The notes: a model not told the origin generated them from the sequence alone. A stretch of 64,000 bases of DNA from Aradus depressus (GCA_963662175.1 OY759215.1:51787213-51851212); one strand, 5' to 3'. Numbered from the stretch's first letter, positions 1 through 10,595 are shown. Made by a program: numbers and translations.

Positions 1-172
1 TGTCAGGTACTCGTTAAACACCCCTACCTTAGGTGGATACAAATTTAGAATAGTCAAAATTTAGGACTCCCATAGTAGAGTTGGGCTTATGTCCACCAGA
101 GTGAAAGAGCGCTCTGGTAGTAGGCGATATGACCTCATAGTTAAACACCGGGCATGAGTCATAATAACTAAC
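1..172 (+). repeat. SINE-T copy, 5' part cut by the window edge
   Basis: Matches the body of the tRNA-derived SINE described at 51254-51605: the stretch from TGTCAGGTACTCGTTAAA through the CTCTGGTAGTAGGCGATATGA block to GGGCATGAGTCA. The tail is of the AATAACTAACTA type rather than the CCTAACC type. The tRNA-like head lies outside the window. Confidence 0.8.
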
Positions 173-175
173 TAT

Positions 176-957
176 AAAAAAAAAAAAGAATAGTTGCCTC
201 CTTATAAACCTGTTCGTTGCCATGGATCCCGCAATGCCCTGGGATCCACAACAACACTGCCTTCTTCAGAGGCTCATGTGTTTCTTGTGCTATGGGATGA
301 CTTGTTCATAGCCAGAGTGAGAGCTGACGACTGCACCGCGGGATGAGTTAGACACAGTGTTAAGGGTGCCTGACATCGAAATTATTTCGGCAGAAAATCC
401 ATTGTCCACTTGTTACAATTACTTTTTAAATTTCTTAGATGTGAAATCTATGTGAGTTTCTAGTCAAACGTCATTCCGAGAAGTTTCATTTTGGTTACTA
501 GCTCCATTATTATCTAATAGCTGTAAAGTCAGTGCATTTTCTACCACCGCCATGGATGTAAAAAATGAGTTAACTGGAACTCATATGTGATACTAAGGAT
601 GCTGTGAGGCAAGATTTCTCTTAAGAAATAAAAGACGTTGTGTTTTACCCATTGTTTCATTTCCATCATCAGTGACACATTCCACCCGTACAGTGTGGAG
701 TCAGTGTTTCATTAGACTTTACACTATTAGCGATGAGTTCCAATAATAAAAGAAATAAAATACGTTGTTTTCTCACTATTTTATTTCAACCTCGAACCTG
801 TTTTCAAAGCAATTGCGTCATCATCAGTGGCACATCCCACACGTACAGTGAGGAATCTAATGAAACACAGACTCCTGTAATGTTTTACAAAGTTGACGGA
901 ATGGGATGAAAAACAGAAGTACTTAATACCTTCTCCAGAAAAACTATATGTGAAAAG
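176..957. other. No gene seen; weak direct repeat
   Basis: AT-rich sequence. Two stretches, about 645-715 and 805-875, resemble each other around CATCATCAGTGRCACAT and a following ACGTACAGTG-like block, which suggests an old duplicated or retroposed segment. Short open frames here show no protein-like content. Confidence 0.4.
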
Positions 958-961
958 TGAC

Positions 962-1349
962 ATATCGTCGCTTAAGCAGCAACACGGCATATCTCAATTT
1001 TGAGAGGTTTACAGGAAAGAGGAAAAATTTATTTAAAATGATTATTGTAGTAATTTTACTTTATCAACGAGTGATCCAATGTTTATTTGATCAAATATTT
1101 ATTATTTGTTTAAACCAAAAGTAATTTAATTAAAAAGGCTGGTATTCATGGTGTTGAGTTATGCGCTGCTTGCAGGTAGGGTTGAGATGTGTGGTGTTGT
1201 CTTTTTTACGTTGTTCACGCTCCTAGTGGCCGGTAGAGTGAAACTAGTAATCTGAGCTTGTTTCCCGCGAAAATACGAATCCAACGATATGCATAACTCA
1301 ATTTGGGCAAAAATAGAGTTATGCGGTGTTGCTGCTTAAGCGACGATAT
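962..1349. mobile_element. MITE with 24-bp perfect terminal inverted repeats
   Basis: The left end (962 onward) and the reverse complement of the right end (up to 1349) share ATATCGTCGCTTAAGCAGCA and four further bases, then continue with weaker similarity (GCAT and an A/T-rich block). The interior of about 340 bp has no coding sequence. The superfamily is not recognised; the flanks are too AT-rich to define the target duplication. Confidence 0.6.
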
Positions 1350-1365
1350 ATACTATTTAATTGAA

Positions 1366-1592
1366 GGCGCGCCGGTAGCTCAGAGGTAGCGGTGCTTGTC
1401 TACTGAGCTCAAGATTGCAAGAGGTAAAAAAGCTTTAAGCACGCCGTCCTTCGGATAGGACGATAAGCAAAATGTAGGACTCCGAATGTAGAGTCGGTTT
1501 CATGTCCACCAGAGTGATGGGAGAGGGCTCCGGTAGTAGGCGATGTAACCTCGTTGTTAAAGCCCGGGCCTGAGAGTCACACTAACTAATAT
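1366..1592 (+). repeat. SINE-T copy, internally shortened
   Basis: Has the GCCGGTAGCTCAG A-box-like head, the GCACGCCGTCCTTCGGAT segment and the GGTAGTAGGCGAT to AAAGCCCGGGC body. The B-box region and part of the middle are missing. The tail is of the CACTAACTAAT type. Confidence 0.8.
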
Positions 1593-2015
1593 AATACCTA
1601 ATGTCGTAGTAAGCAAAGTAGGCCACACAAGTCTACGTAGAAAAAACATTCAATTATTGCCCTTGGATATCGAAACGAAAGAACATTTAGAACATTGTGG
1701 GTACTTGATGCTCCAGCATGTGCGGAGCAATTTATCCGACTTTCGGCCACGATGACACGTATTCGACTTAACTACCAATTTCTACGTGACTCGATAAGTT
1801 GTACGGTGCATTGACAGCCATTTTGTACTAGAAGATATTTGAAGCGACAGCAGCGGCCTGAGCTTTTTTACTTACCCATCGAATCAAGTGAATGATGATT
1901 GTTCCTTGTGTATGAATGAAAATCATAGCCTGTCGAAAGAAAAGAGGTTGAAGGAAGAGTTGGGAGTGTAGGATGGTAATTTGAAAGGGGTTCAGTCTGT
2001 GGAGGCACTGACAGG

Positions 2016-2360
2016 TTGAGTGATGCCCAGGGGCCGACAAAGAGACCGACAGCTACTGGGAGTCGGGGACATTTGTCACTTTTCTACAGAACAGGGAGGA
2101 GGGGGGGGGGGGGGATGTCGACGGAACAAAAAACAGAACAGAACAGGAGGAGGGGGGACGCCGACGGAACAAAAAGAGAACAGGGTTGGGCTCTGTCGGC
2201 GGGATGCTCACTGAATAAATCCCAGAACGGTCGTCTAATGGAGGTGACTTGTCCCCAGTGTGGCCGCCTCGTTAAGACGACGACACACCAAATAAACTAC
2301 GAAGGAACACAACATTATCATTACAGCTGCATCCCGGATATGCAACATGTGCTATATTAG
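2016..2360 (+). CDS. Doubtful small ORF with a CPxC motif
   Basis: Open frame of 114 codons. The first two thirds cross a G14 tract and a short GGAACAAAAA-type duplication, so that part is low-complexity. The last 40 residues read MEVTCPQCGRLVK followed by a His and Cys about 20 residues later, a spacing like a small zinc ribbon. An internal ATG at 2239 would give a 40-residue peptide. No family is recognised and there is no promoter or splice context. It may be a transposon fragment or chance. Confidence 0.15.
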   Translation: MSDAQGPTKRPTATGSRGHLSLFYRTGRRGGGGMSTEQKTEQNRRRGDADGTKREQGWALSAGCSLNKSQNGRLMEVTCPQCGRLVKTTTHQINYEGTQHYHYSCIPDMQHVLY

Positions 2361-2431
2361 ACATCTCACTTACATGCTTACTTTAGCACATGTTCTCTGT
2401 CCTCCATATTTTATTTATATTATCAAAAAAT

Positions 2432-3056
2432 ACAAATTACTCAATTAACTTTTCGCTCAGTCGACCGTTTGCACTAATATTCAATAGTTCACTTACATAG
2501 GGGCTCCTAAATCCTCATACTAACATTTGTATGGCAGTTCATCATTTGAATTGAGCCCCTCCTCTGAACCCCTTCTTCCCTCCTGCCGATATCGCTGAAA
2601 TTTGATAGGTTATGCCCCCATTGGGGTTTGACCTCAAATATGAAATTACAAGTCGATATATTCGATACATCGGCCGTTATTAGGGTTTTTGAGTTAACCC
2701 TCTCCCCCAATCCTGGGTTGTCCTTATGGGGCTTTTCAAACATGTAAACATATGCCGATACATTCAATCTATGGGGAGTTATTAGAGATTTTATGTTAAA
2801 CATCCCCCCTAATCATCCCTTCGGTCGATTTGGCTGAAAATCAATAGGTGTTAGATCGGATTCACAAATAAAATGTCGTGTTGACACATTCATTCTATCG
2901 GGAGTTATTGTGTTCTCAGACACATACACAGACAGAAATGTTTTTTCATATTTGGAATCTGGAGGTCGGAAAACATGAAATTCCGTTGAAAATTCTGAAT
3001 CGAATTGTTGACCGATTGCATAACTTCCCCTATACATCGTATAGCTGGGGAAGTAA
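2432..3056 (-). repeat. Family A repeat, near full length
   Basis: Unclassified interspersed repeat. In this orientation it runs from the CAATTAACTTTTCGCTC end through repeated modules of roughly 160 bp, each holding a GTCGATACATT motif, a CGGCAGTTATTA-like motif and a pyrimidine-rich CCCCTCC block. It ends in the hairpin CTATACATCGTATAG inside CTTCCCC/GGGGAAG. The same order recurs more than 25 times in this window. No protein is encoded. Confidence 0.8.
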
Positions 3057-3490
3057 CATTAATGCGAAAAACTGACATTGAAGCCTTGCATTTCTATTAA
3101 ATGCATTCCAGCCAATCCCCAATCAAATTATGATGTCTTTCTTTGAGTATGTGATCGGTACTTTGTGAGCGCTCTAACTTAAAAATGATTGTTCCAATGA
3201 ACTTGCATTGAACTTCGCGTTCTAAGAACATTTTACAAAATACCGCCAAAAATAGTTCTAAAAACACGTTTTGAAACCCATTTAAGACTCCATTTACGCG
3301 TCACCATTAGTCCTATCGATAAATTAGTCCTACAAAACGTATTTCATATTGAATACCCAATCACCTATTGTCCTCATATTTGAGATAGAGTCAATACGAA
3401 CAAAGTTACAGCGTCAAAGTATGCAAGTTTGACTATGAAATATTGTTTATTATCAGTAATTCTTTATTAAAAAGTATGAAAAAATAAATT

Positions 3491-3745
3491 ATATGTGACG
3501 TGGCCATAACACGACTTTCTTATACCAACTTTTTACAGATCACTCCTCGCTCCTTCCCAGATCCATTAAGTACATGTCGTCATTACTGAGTATAAGAAAG
3601 TCACTTTCAGAATTACACTACAATGACTTTCTTCTATTACTTTCATATACCCAGTATACCCAGTGTGAAATGAATATGAGAGGGAGGAAGAGGAATCTGT
3701 AAAAATGTTGTTGGTACAAGACAGCCCTGTTATGGTTATATTCCA
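3491..3745. mobile_element. Fold-back MITE (GTGGCCATTACAGGAC family), diverged
   Basis: Begins with a diverged copy of ATGTGATGTGGCCATTACAG followed by ACTTTCTTATACCAAC, holds the internal TACTGAGTATAAGAAAGTCA palindromic block, and ends in an inverted match near GTTATGGTTATATT. A cleaner copy with both ends is at 59090-59369. Confidence 0.5.
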
Positions 3746-4065
3746 TATATATTGCTTCTTCGGCTGAACGAACTGCACATACCAGGGCGAGGAAATTCCA
3801 AGGATGGGTATCCGTATTTTAAGCTCCACGCTTTTATGTGTCTATAGTAGCGTTGGTGTATCTCTTATTTCCAGCCGATTTCGCTTTAATCTTTAAAATT
3901 CTAAAACACACCTTATACTACGAAATTATGACAAGTAAACATTGAAAAAAGCATCATTTTTACATATTTTTCTTGTGTCAATACAAATCAGACAAAAATG
4001 ATACCAATTACCCCATATTTTGGATCAATTATGACAAAGAAACCGGGCTTCACATTGTTCCAACA

Positions 4066-4464
4066 TCATATATATATATAAAGCTGAAATTGTCTGTGCC
4101 TTGTACCGCTATAACTCACGAACGGTTTGATGGATTTGATTAATCTTTTTTTTAATTTGTTCGTCATCGTCTGTGGAAGGTTATAGGCGTATTAGTACCT
4201 CAATATCTGGTCCATCCCAGCATCCACCCACGCAATCTTTGTAACTCAAAAACCACTGCAATGATTAATGAGAAATCTTTTTGAATAAATTAGTTTTAGC
4301 TCCAAAGCTAGCGTTACTACAGTTGAAGGACTATAAGCCTTATATCGTGTGAATAATTGAAAATTATAACATCATGAATGTACTGTCGAGGAACTGAAAA
4401 GCCTTATAGGAGATATTGGGAGAAAAGTCAAAGTTCCCCGGGCAACGCCGGGTATTACTGCTAG
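4066..4464 (+). mobile_element. Non-autonomous Helitron, complete
   Basis: Starts with TC after an A (4065) and ends with CTAG before a T (4465), the Helitron rule of insertion between A and T. Just inside the 3' end is the hairpin CCCGGGCAACGCCGGG followed by TATTACTG and CTAG, a typical 3' terminus. The 5' part reads TCATATATATATATAAAGC followed by a GCTATAACTCACGAACGG block, as in many insect Helitrons. It is 399 bp with no Rep/helicase sequence, so it needs a helper element. Confidence 0.8.
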
Positions 4465-4889
4465 TTTTTTTATGTTTAAAAAAGCTTTGCAAAATACAAT
4501 CTTTAATTTCTCCCACCGCTTTAGGCAACTCTCCCCAGGATTATTCTTCTGTAAATTAAGTTCCGAATGGCGGCTAACCCAGAATCAATTTTCTGCGACT
4601 TGGAGTGAGGACGATTTCTGAAGAGAGAAGACTCGTGCTGATGCAGGGAGTGTCCTGCCGGTAACACGTGCCCCGACACGAGAATGTCTTAGCGACCGAG
4701 GGTGCGGTGACCTGAGACCCAAGCGGACGTTGCCCCTCATCAGATCACATGGTCAGTGACTAGGGAGACATCGGTAGGTCTGTCTTTGAGGGGCAAATCT
4801 CAACAAATCCAATAGACAACATTTCTTTCTTAGTTTTTCAGTTTCTCAGAAATTTAGACAATTTAGGATCAAAAAATAACAATAACAAA
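4465..4889. other. Unique-looking stretch, nothing recognised
   Basis: Moderately GC-rich between about 4560 and 4800, with no open frame of note and no match to the repeat families of the window. Confidence 0.3.
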
Positions 4890-4942
4890 AAGTAGTTTTT
4901 AAAAATATTACCTATATCACAAAATATATACGATATATGAGA

Positions 4943-4970
4943 GTACTTTCGGAATGGCTACCATCTCCAA
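4943..4970 (-). ncRNA. Degenerate hammerhead-ribozyme-like core (left arm)
   Basis: On the minus strand the order is TTGGAGA, a GGTAGCCATTCC stem-loop, GAAA, then GTAC and TC. The first box should be CTGANGA and has two changes, so activity is unlikely. The position and GTAC-TC ending match the better cores at 43927-43956 and 43988-44017. Confidence 0.35.
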
Positions 4971-5020
4971 CCACGACTTAACAAATACTGTTATCAAAAT
5001 CAGGATTTGTTAAGTCTTGG

Positions 5021-5050
5021 CTAAAGATGGTAGCCATTCTGAAGGTACTC
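5021..5050 (+). ncRNA. Degenerate hammerhead-ribozyme-like core (right arm)
   Basis: Reads CTAAAGA, GGTAGCCATTCT, GAAG, GTAC, TC. The universally needed G in CTGANGA and the last A of GAAA are changed, so it is probably dead. Stem I remnants remain: TTGG just before the core can pair with CCAT just after it. Confidence 0.35.
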
Positions 5051-5059
5051 CCATATCAT

Positions 5060-5400
5060 GGGCGCCCCGCTGACTGCTACCAGTTACGTGGACGCTATGC
5101 TGCGCTCCCAGGAGTCGTGGGATGAAGGCTGCGATTTTGCAACGCTCATCATGGGCGGGTTGGCCCTTCAGGAGAGGGCTGACAAGGAACAGTAGCGGTA
5201 ATAAAACAGAAGAAGGGGCGTTACCAGCCACCCTTCCTCCCTTCCGCGAAGTAACGACAGACAGTCAGTTCCGCGGAAGGGAATCAGGATCGGCAAGGAG
5301 GGGGTTTTAGTGGGTATGGTGATGGTGAACCGTCTCGAGTCCCACACTATCCAGGGCTACCTTCCCTGGATGTGCGTCACAGCATTTCCCCCTCCAATGC

Positions 5401-5428
<28 letters not shown>
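5060..5428 (+). mobile_element. 5'-truncated LINE 3' end with poly(A) tail
   Basis: Begins at GGGCGCCCCGC and ends in A28 (5401-5428). It is flanked by the 12-bp duplication CTCCCATATCAT at 5048-5059 and 5429-5440, proof of retrotransposition. The 3' UTR holds GGGGGTTTTAGTGGGTATGG and a GAGTCCCACAC block, which resembles R1-clade insect LINE 3' ends. It is inserted into the Penelope-like element, so it is younger. Confidence 0.8.
5061..5195 (+). pseudogene. C-terminal ORF2 remnant of the LINE
   Basis: Forty-four codons ending at TAG (5193-5195). They include SYVDAMLRSQESWDEGCDFA and then LIMGGLALQERADKEQ, a helical end segment like the extreme C-terminus of R1-clade ORF2 proteins. No start codon: the frame simply begins at the truncation point. 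The family assignment rests on memory of such ends and is moderate. Confidence 0.5.
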
Positions 5429-5431
<3 letters not shown>

Positions 5432-5440
5432 CCATATCAT

Positions 5441-8100
5441 ACGTGGTCATATCCATTGGCTTAGCTAGCATTATTCCATAATAACGAATGTAGATACATA
5501 GATCGATTTCAAAGGCTTACTAATAGTATTTCTGATAAATTTGACTTTTTCATAGACAATATTAATATTATTAAATCAATTGTTTAAAAATGGATATATA
5601 AAGCATAATAGTCCTTTTTAAATTATACAATAGTTGTATTCAACTCATATATTTATGTTGTTTTGTTTTTTACATTCTGAATTTATTATTATTTCTAGCT
5701 ATTAGGTACTTACCAGTTTTTCTTTTATTGTATCCATAATTATTAATATAGTGTCCTTGCAAACCATTTTATTTGGTGTAATAATAGGCTTCGCCTGTAG
5801 AAATAAATAAATAAATATTATTTTGATGGAGATCAAGGCATGCAGTGTGCCAACAGAGCATACTCGTCAGTTCTCACTCTTCTCTGTCTATCCATGGATA
5901 GACAAGATAAATGCATCTTAAGGTGCTTATTTATCAAGCCGGTGCAGCTGTATGGCTGAAGAAGAGAAGAAGAACATACAGCAGATCGAAGGCAAAGTTT
6001 TGAAAAGAATCGTGGACTTCTCCACCAATGTGTATAAAAAAATAGGTAATCGATAATGGTGGAGGGGGGGGGGGGGGGGGGGGGGGGAGACTACTATAAA
6101 AGGATGGTGAGGCGTGGCCAGTGGTGATGATTTGAGGTAATTTATCGAAGGTAGACCTGGGAGCCAGAGGGAGATATGATCTCAGTGATGAGGCAGACGA
6201 TATGTCTTCTGAAGAGAGGAACAGTTGGTTGGCCAGGGAATAGCTGTGGGTAATATCCAGAGATAGGCGAATAGTTGAGTGTTGTGAAGCACTACATCGA
6301 TAGACCCACGTCGAGAAGACATGGCTGGGAGTTCTCATACCACCTCCAAAGCAGGAGGCGTTAAAGAATGTGCTGTCTTCAAAAAAATATTTGGAGTTTC
6401 TCCTAATTATCCTATATCCTAAATTCGGCAAACGATATTTTGCTCTGAATAAGGGGCCTGTGATCGCACCGAAATATCGTCCTGAAGGAAGATTTATCTA
6501 TAGAAATTGTTCTGTATTCCAACTGAAAGTGGACTGTATTTAAACTGGCACAAACCGTGCTAGTCTCAAGCTGAGATTAGCCTAGCTGGCAAGAAGTAAG
6601 ACTTACCTATGCACATTCTGTGGGGCAAGTGAAGTTCTCACCAGTCTTCCGCCAGTCAGCGCTGCCGTACCAGGTGATGGTTTCACTAAAACTCAAACTT
6701 AAGAGGCATCATTCACGAGTATTTCAATACGTATGGTAAATAATTGGGTAAGTGAGGTCAATAATTAGGTAAGTGATGGGGATTGATTAGGTAACTATGG
6801 GAAAATCCAAGAAAGGATTAACAGTATTCATTTTCATTTACTCCTATAGATTTAGAAGGTATATGATTAGTATGATGCAAACATAATTTATTTATTCCAA
6901 AAACTGGATTTACGCGATTAATGCAAAAGTAAAAAAGTGCTGCCCTGATAAGCTACAAATTTAGACTTACCAATTTATTCCCTGTGACCACAGATATATA
7001 ATGAAAAAATAAGTATTATTATTATTATTATAAAATGAAGTATATTATAAATAATACTTCATATATTCTGTGTTCTTAATATCTCCTAAAAAAAATTCTC
7101 ACTTCGATTGGATCCGCGCCTGTTGACTCAATAGATACATCCCCAAGAGTTGACCGGATGAGATTTCACAATTAGATAACTCGAGACTTAATGTGGTTAT
7201 CAGACTGTCATGACCATGGAAAATCAAGAGAAGTTATATATCAGTTATAGTATTAGTCTGAATGTCAAAATTCAAATTCAAATTCATAAACAAATTTTGA
7301 CCTTTCGTTTGAAATGTGTCGAGAGAAACTTTTAATTATGACGTCACTTTTTCTGTCATTTATTATTTTTTTGACTACCTACAGACAAAAAAAAAACTAG
7401 TTGACCTTTAAGTTTTATCGCGTTAGGAAATAGAGAAGGATATCCGAAAAAAAAGTTAATTATCGTATTCAATTAATATGTGCATATCTAATTAGCAAAT
7501 TTCCATGATTAAGACAACAATTACGGAAAGAGGGGCCCTAATGATGGGTTGGAGGAACTGTGAAAAGGAACGGGTCGTTATTAGTGTCAGTGCGCTACAC
7601 CGCGACAACAACACGCTATTCCCCCCCACCCGACCTTTAATAACGACAACATTTCCAAAATGTTTACTAAAATTGTTCCTCATTTTTTTTTTTTTTGTAT
7701 TAACCTGAATATTTAACCTTTGCATAGAAATTGGCTAGCAATTAAATTTTTTTTAATATGGTCAGTTCAAACCTCTTATTAAAATTATGTAAATTGATGT
7801 AATTAAAACCAATCGTCAGTTTCGTTCATTGTATTTAATGGGTCTAATATATCTATAAAATGGTGGTCAATTAAAATTGATGTTTTGAATAATTTTCTCA
7901 TCAAGTGAATCGTGGTTAAATGTATTAATATATTTTTTATTTATTTACATATTTACAATGGCATAACATTTGCCATTAGCAATTGCGATAACTAGTGCAA
8001 TGTCAAATGCGTGGCTGTACAGCTGAGGTACGTGACCGAAGAGGAGTCCAGGCTCGTCCGAAATTTCGGGATCAAGTTCCAATCCCAGGTTTGCAATCCC
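5441..8100. other. Long AT-rich stretch, no gene
   Basis: Contains a possible LINE 3' terminus at about 5780-5815 (GGCTTCGCC mini-hairpin followed by ATAAATAAATAA), a G24 tract at 6064-6087, a mid-GC patch at 6100-6700 without protein-like frames, and an ATT run near 7015. The minus-strand open frame across the G tract is a proline-run artefact. Confidence 0.4.
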
Positions 8101-8103
8101 TAA

Positions 8104-8929
8104 AGGCTAGTACAGACATGCGAGCAACGAACCTAGCAAGTTCAGTTCAGTTTTCACCTGTTCAACGAACACACTCTAAGCCGAACAGAGACGAGCCGAG
8201 CATTTGGATGCTCCACAACCACACTAACGAACATAACCTGCACAAGTTAACCTGCAGATAACAAATTTACGTTTATTTGTATTTCATTTTATTATTATTT
8301 AAAGTCTTCGATCAGAAAATGCTCAAGGTAGGTAGCTACTTACGTACCTAATTAATTTACATATTTGTAGTACAATTGATACGGATACGAATTTATTATG
8401 ATACGTAATTTATTTTTACATGTAAATTGTTTAAATTGAACACTTTTTTAGGAAAAGTGTTTGGATAATTCCTCCCAAGCAACCAATCTCTTTATTTTAT
8501 TAAAATGTAATTTGTGTTTTAAATCCCATATGACTGGGTACTGTCTCATAGCCTGAGCAAACTGAATTTGAAGCTCCTGAGACCAGTCTTCAGAAGCCAT
8601 AATAAAATATAATTTATTGAATAATATTTAAATTTATATTTAATTAAAAAAAAAAAAAGAACGTGCACTTCCAAAAACCTAAATATTTGAGAAGGTTATA
8701 CTTAATATTGGTTATAAACAACAGTGCTCTGGTCGGGACGGTTCGGCTTGGTACCAGTCTACACACACCGCAGCCCGAGCCGAACATTCCTTTGATGGTT
8801 CGTCAAAAAACCGACAACAGGTGGAGCAGACCCCGAGTCTATCTTGTTCGTCTAGCGCCAGCGCACTTCATCTCCAGGCATGCGCACTGACTAATGTTCG
8901 GCTCGCTGCTCGCCTGTCTATACGCCTCT
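8104..8929 (-). mobile_element. PIF/Harbinger-like element, internally deleted
   Basis: Terminal inverted repeats: left AGGCTAGTACAGACATGCGA and right (reverse complement) AGAGGCGTATAGACAGGCGA, both continuing GC(A/G)ACGA-like. They are flanked by TAA at 8101-8103 and 8930-8932, the three-base target duplication of PIF/Harbinger elements. The interior has a MADF-type fragment on the minus strand, the accessory protein such elements carry. No DDE transposase remains. Confidence 0.65.
8448..8600 (-). pseudogene. MADF/Myb-like domain fragment of the Harbinger element
   Basis: Fifty codons from ATG to TAA. The protein includes QFAQAMRQYPVIWDLKHKLH and then NKIKRLVAWEELSKHF. This has the first two helices of a MADF domain (YP-x-W-D, then a K-rich turn and AWEEL). 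MADF/Myb-SANT proteins are the second gene of PIF/Harbinger elements and bind element DNA. The domain should be 80 to 90 residues, so this copy lacks the last helix and all downstream sequence. Confidence 0.6.
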
Positions 8930-8932
8930 TAA

Positions 8933-10225
8933 AACAGCCATAATGCCACATGGGACTGATGAGCATCGTATAGACGAGCTTCTTGAGGCGGAAAAGAGTC
9001 GATATCTTAGCCTCTGCAGCAGCGAGGTGATGTGCTCGTTCCAGCTTGGTGTGCTGTGGTTCTAAAAGCTACTAGTAGCCAACAACTAGTAGCTTATGGG
9101 TCCAAAATTCTGTTGTATTGCTTTCAGGATAATATACTACCCAATAACAAGACCTATGTGACGTATCACATTACCATTTCATGGTTCAGTTGGTATAAAT
9201 ATTGTTATCATTGTAACCCTTCCTTTCTACTTCACTCACTAACAAAAATTTCCCTTCTAAAAAAAAAAATGTGCGGACAAGGGCTGGGTGCAAGAAGGGC
9301 TGGGGGCCGTTCGTCCGTTGGGTCGCTAATACTCGGATTATCATAGTTCATACTCCCCTTCGTCCCATTACTTATCTGTTGGTCTCTTTTAAATGATTCA
9401 CACCCCTGGCTGAAAGGTGCACCCTGGGGTTAGTTTCTCACATCAGTCTCCAAGTGGCCCTCCAGAGCTCCGAGGACCCCCATGTCTTTGTCATCCACAA
9501 GGGGTTCTTCCCTCCACTCTTTTGTAACAACCAGGATTTGTGCCCCCTCACCACAACTCATTAGCCACAAGAGGGTTTTCCTTTTGCAGGCTACCTACCC
9601 CTTTTTTCTGTTCAAGTGCCAAGAATAGAATGAAAAGAATCTCTTTAATCTTTTCAACCTGAGACGGGTTTCCACTTTAGTAGCCGAGGAAATGAGATAT
9701 CTTTTGGGAGTTCATTTTTTTTTTTTTAATTATTCGAAATACTTATAATTAATTTAGTTAGTTATTTAATTCATGCCCGGGCTTTATTTTTATTTGTTTT
9801 ATGATTGATGTGTAAACAAGTCTCGTTGATGTGCATGTGTAAGAGAGTGTGTGTCGGACGGGCAGCGCACACACACAACTGCACACTTCTTTATCTGTGA
9901 TGTCAGCTGTTTTCGAGCATTTCTACGTTCATGGAAAATAGGTAAATGTGTAATATATTTCGACTGCATTATCATGTAATATATTTCGTCACATATGAAT
10001 GAAAATAAAGGTAAATATATAATAAAACCAATAACAATAACATAACTCTAAAAAACGTGATTATATAACATTGTATTTTTACAACATTTATTGATCATAT
10101 TTACCGTTGTAGTGAATTTAACAAAAATATCAATATTACGAAAATCAGTGCGCGACAGTAAATTTTTGAAACTAAAGCAGATGTTTACACATCAATTCTC
10201 ATGAGTACCGCGTCACTCACACATG
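8933..10225. other. No gene recognised
   Basis: Includes a mid-GC patch at 9270-9610 with no convincing frame, and a short SINE-T tail fragment (minus strand, about 9755-9790: TTCATGCCCGGGCTTTA). The rest is AT-rich. Confidence 0.35.
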
Positions 10226-10595
10226 TGGTTTTTTTTTTGTCATGATAGCTCTGTTTGGGGTTCTTACATCAGCCCTATCAGAATCAAGGCGTCTGCTGCA
10301 GATTCCCTCAGTTAACTGCCGTTCGTTCATATGGCAGTGTCCTGTCATCAGCCCTGATCCCCCCTTTTGAATGTAGAGACCCGGGCTTTAACTACGAGGC
10401 CATATCACTTACTATGAACTTGAGCCCGACTCTACTCTGAGAATCCTAAACTGGCCTACCCAGGTTTAGTTATCTGGGGTCTTTAACGAGTACCTGACCG
10501 TACAGGGTCGGGACCGTCGCTTAACGCCCCATCCGAAGGACGGTGTGCTCTAGGTTTTTTTAGTCACCTCAGATGCCGCGATCTTAAGCTCAGAA
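10226..10595 (-). mobile_element. SINE-T fused to a Jockey-like LINE 3' end (composite copy 2)
   Basis: Reading on the minus strand: SINE-T head remnant and body (10595 to about 10376), then about 120 bp of LINE sequence translating as GLMTGHCHMNERQLTE, then a segment homologous to the 3' end of the composite at 22022-22650 (shared GGAATCTG and AGGGCTG blocks), ending in an A-run near 10226-10233. Compared with the other copy it has an internal deletion of the zinc-knuckle-like CxxCG part. Both copies join SINE body to LINE near the same codon. Confidence 0.55.

Larger units (their letters stand above)
4890..5059. mobile_element. Penelope-like fold-back element, interrupted by a LINE
   Basis: Two inverted arms (about 4937-4988 and 5005-5057) share the order GAGTACTTTCGGAATGGCTA / CATCT(C/T)... 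/ TTAAGTC. It has the same layout as the cleaner elements at 33790-34090 and 43855-44136. A LINE entered the right side at 5060, duplicating CTCCCATATCAT. The element is old: both hammerhead-like cores have lost key bases. Confidence 0.55.

Noticed and set aside
5934..6431. 165-codon minus-strand ORF
   Set aside because: Long only because it crosses a G24 tract (read as a proline run); no domain, and composition is that of the flanking DNA.
7492..7725. Pair of overlapping ORFs on opposite strands
   Set aside because: Short, motif-free, and ending in a poly(T) run; likely chance.
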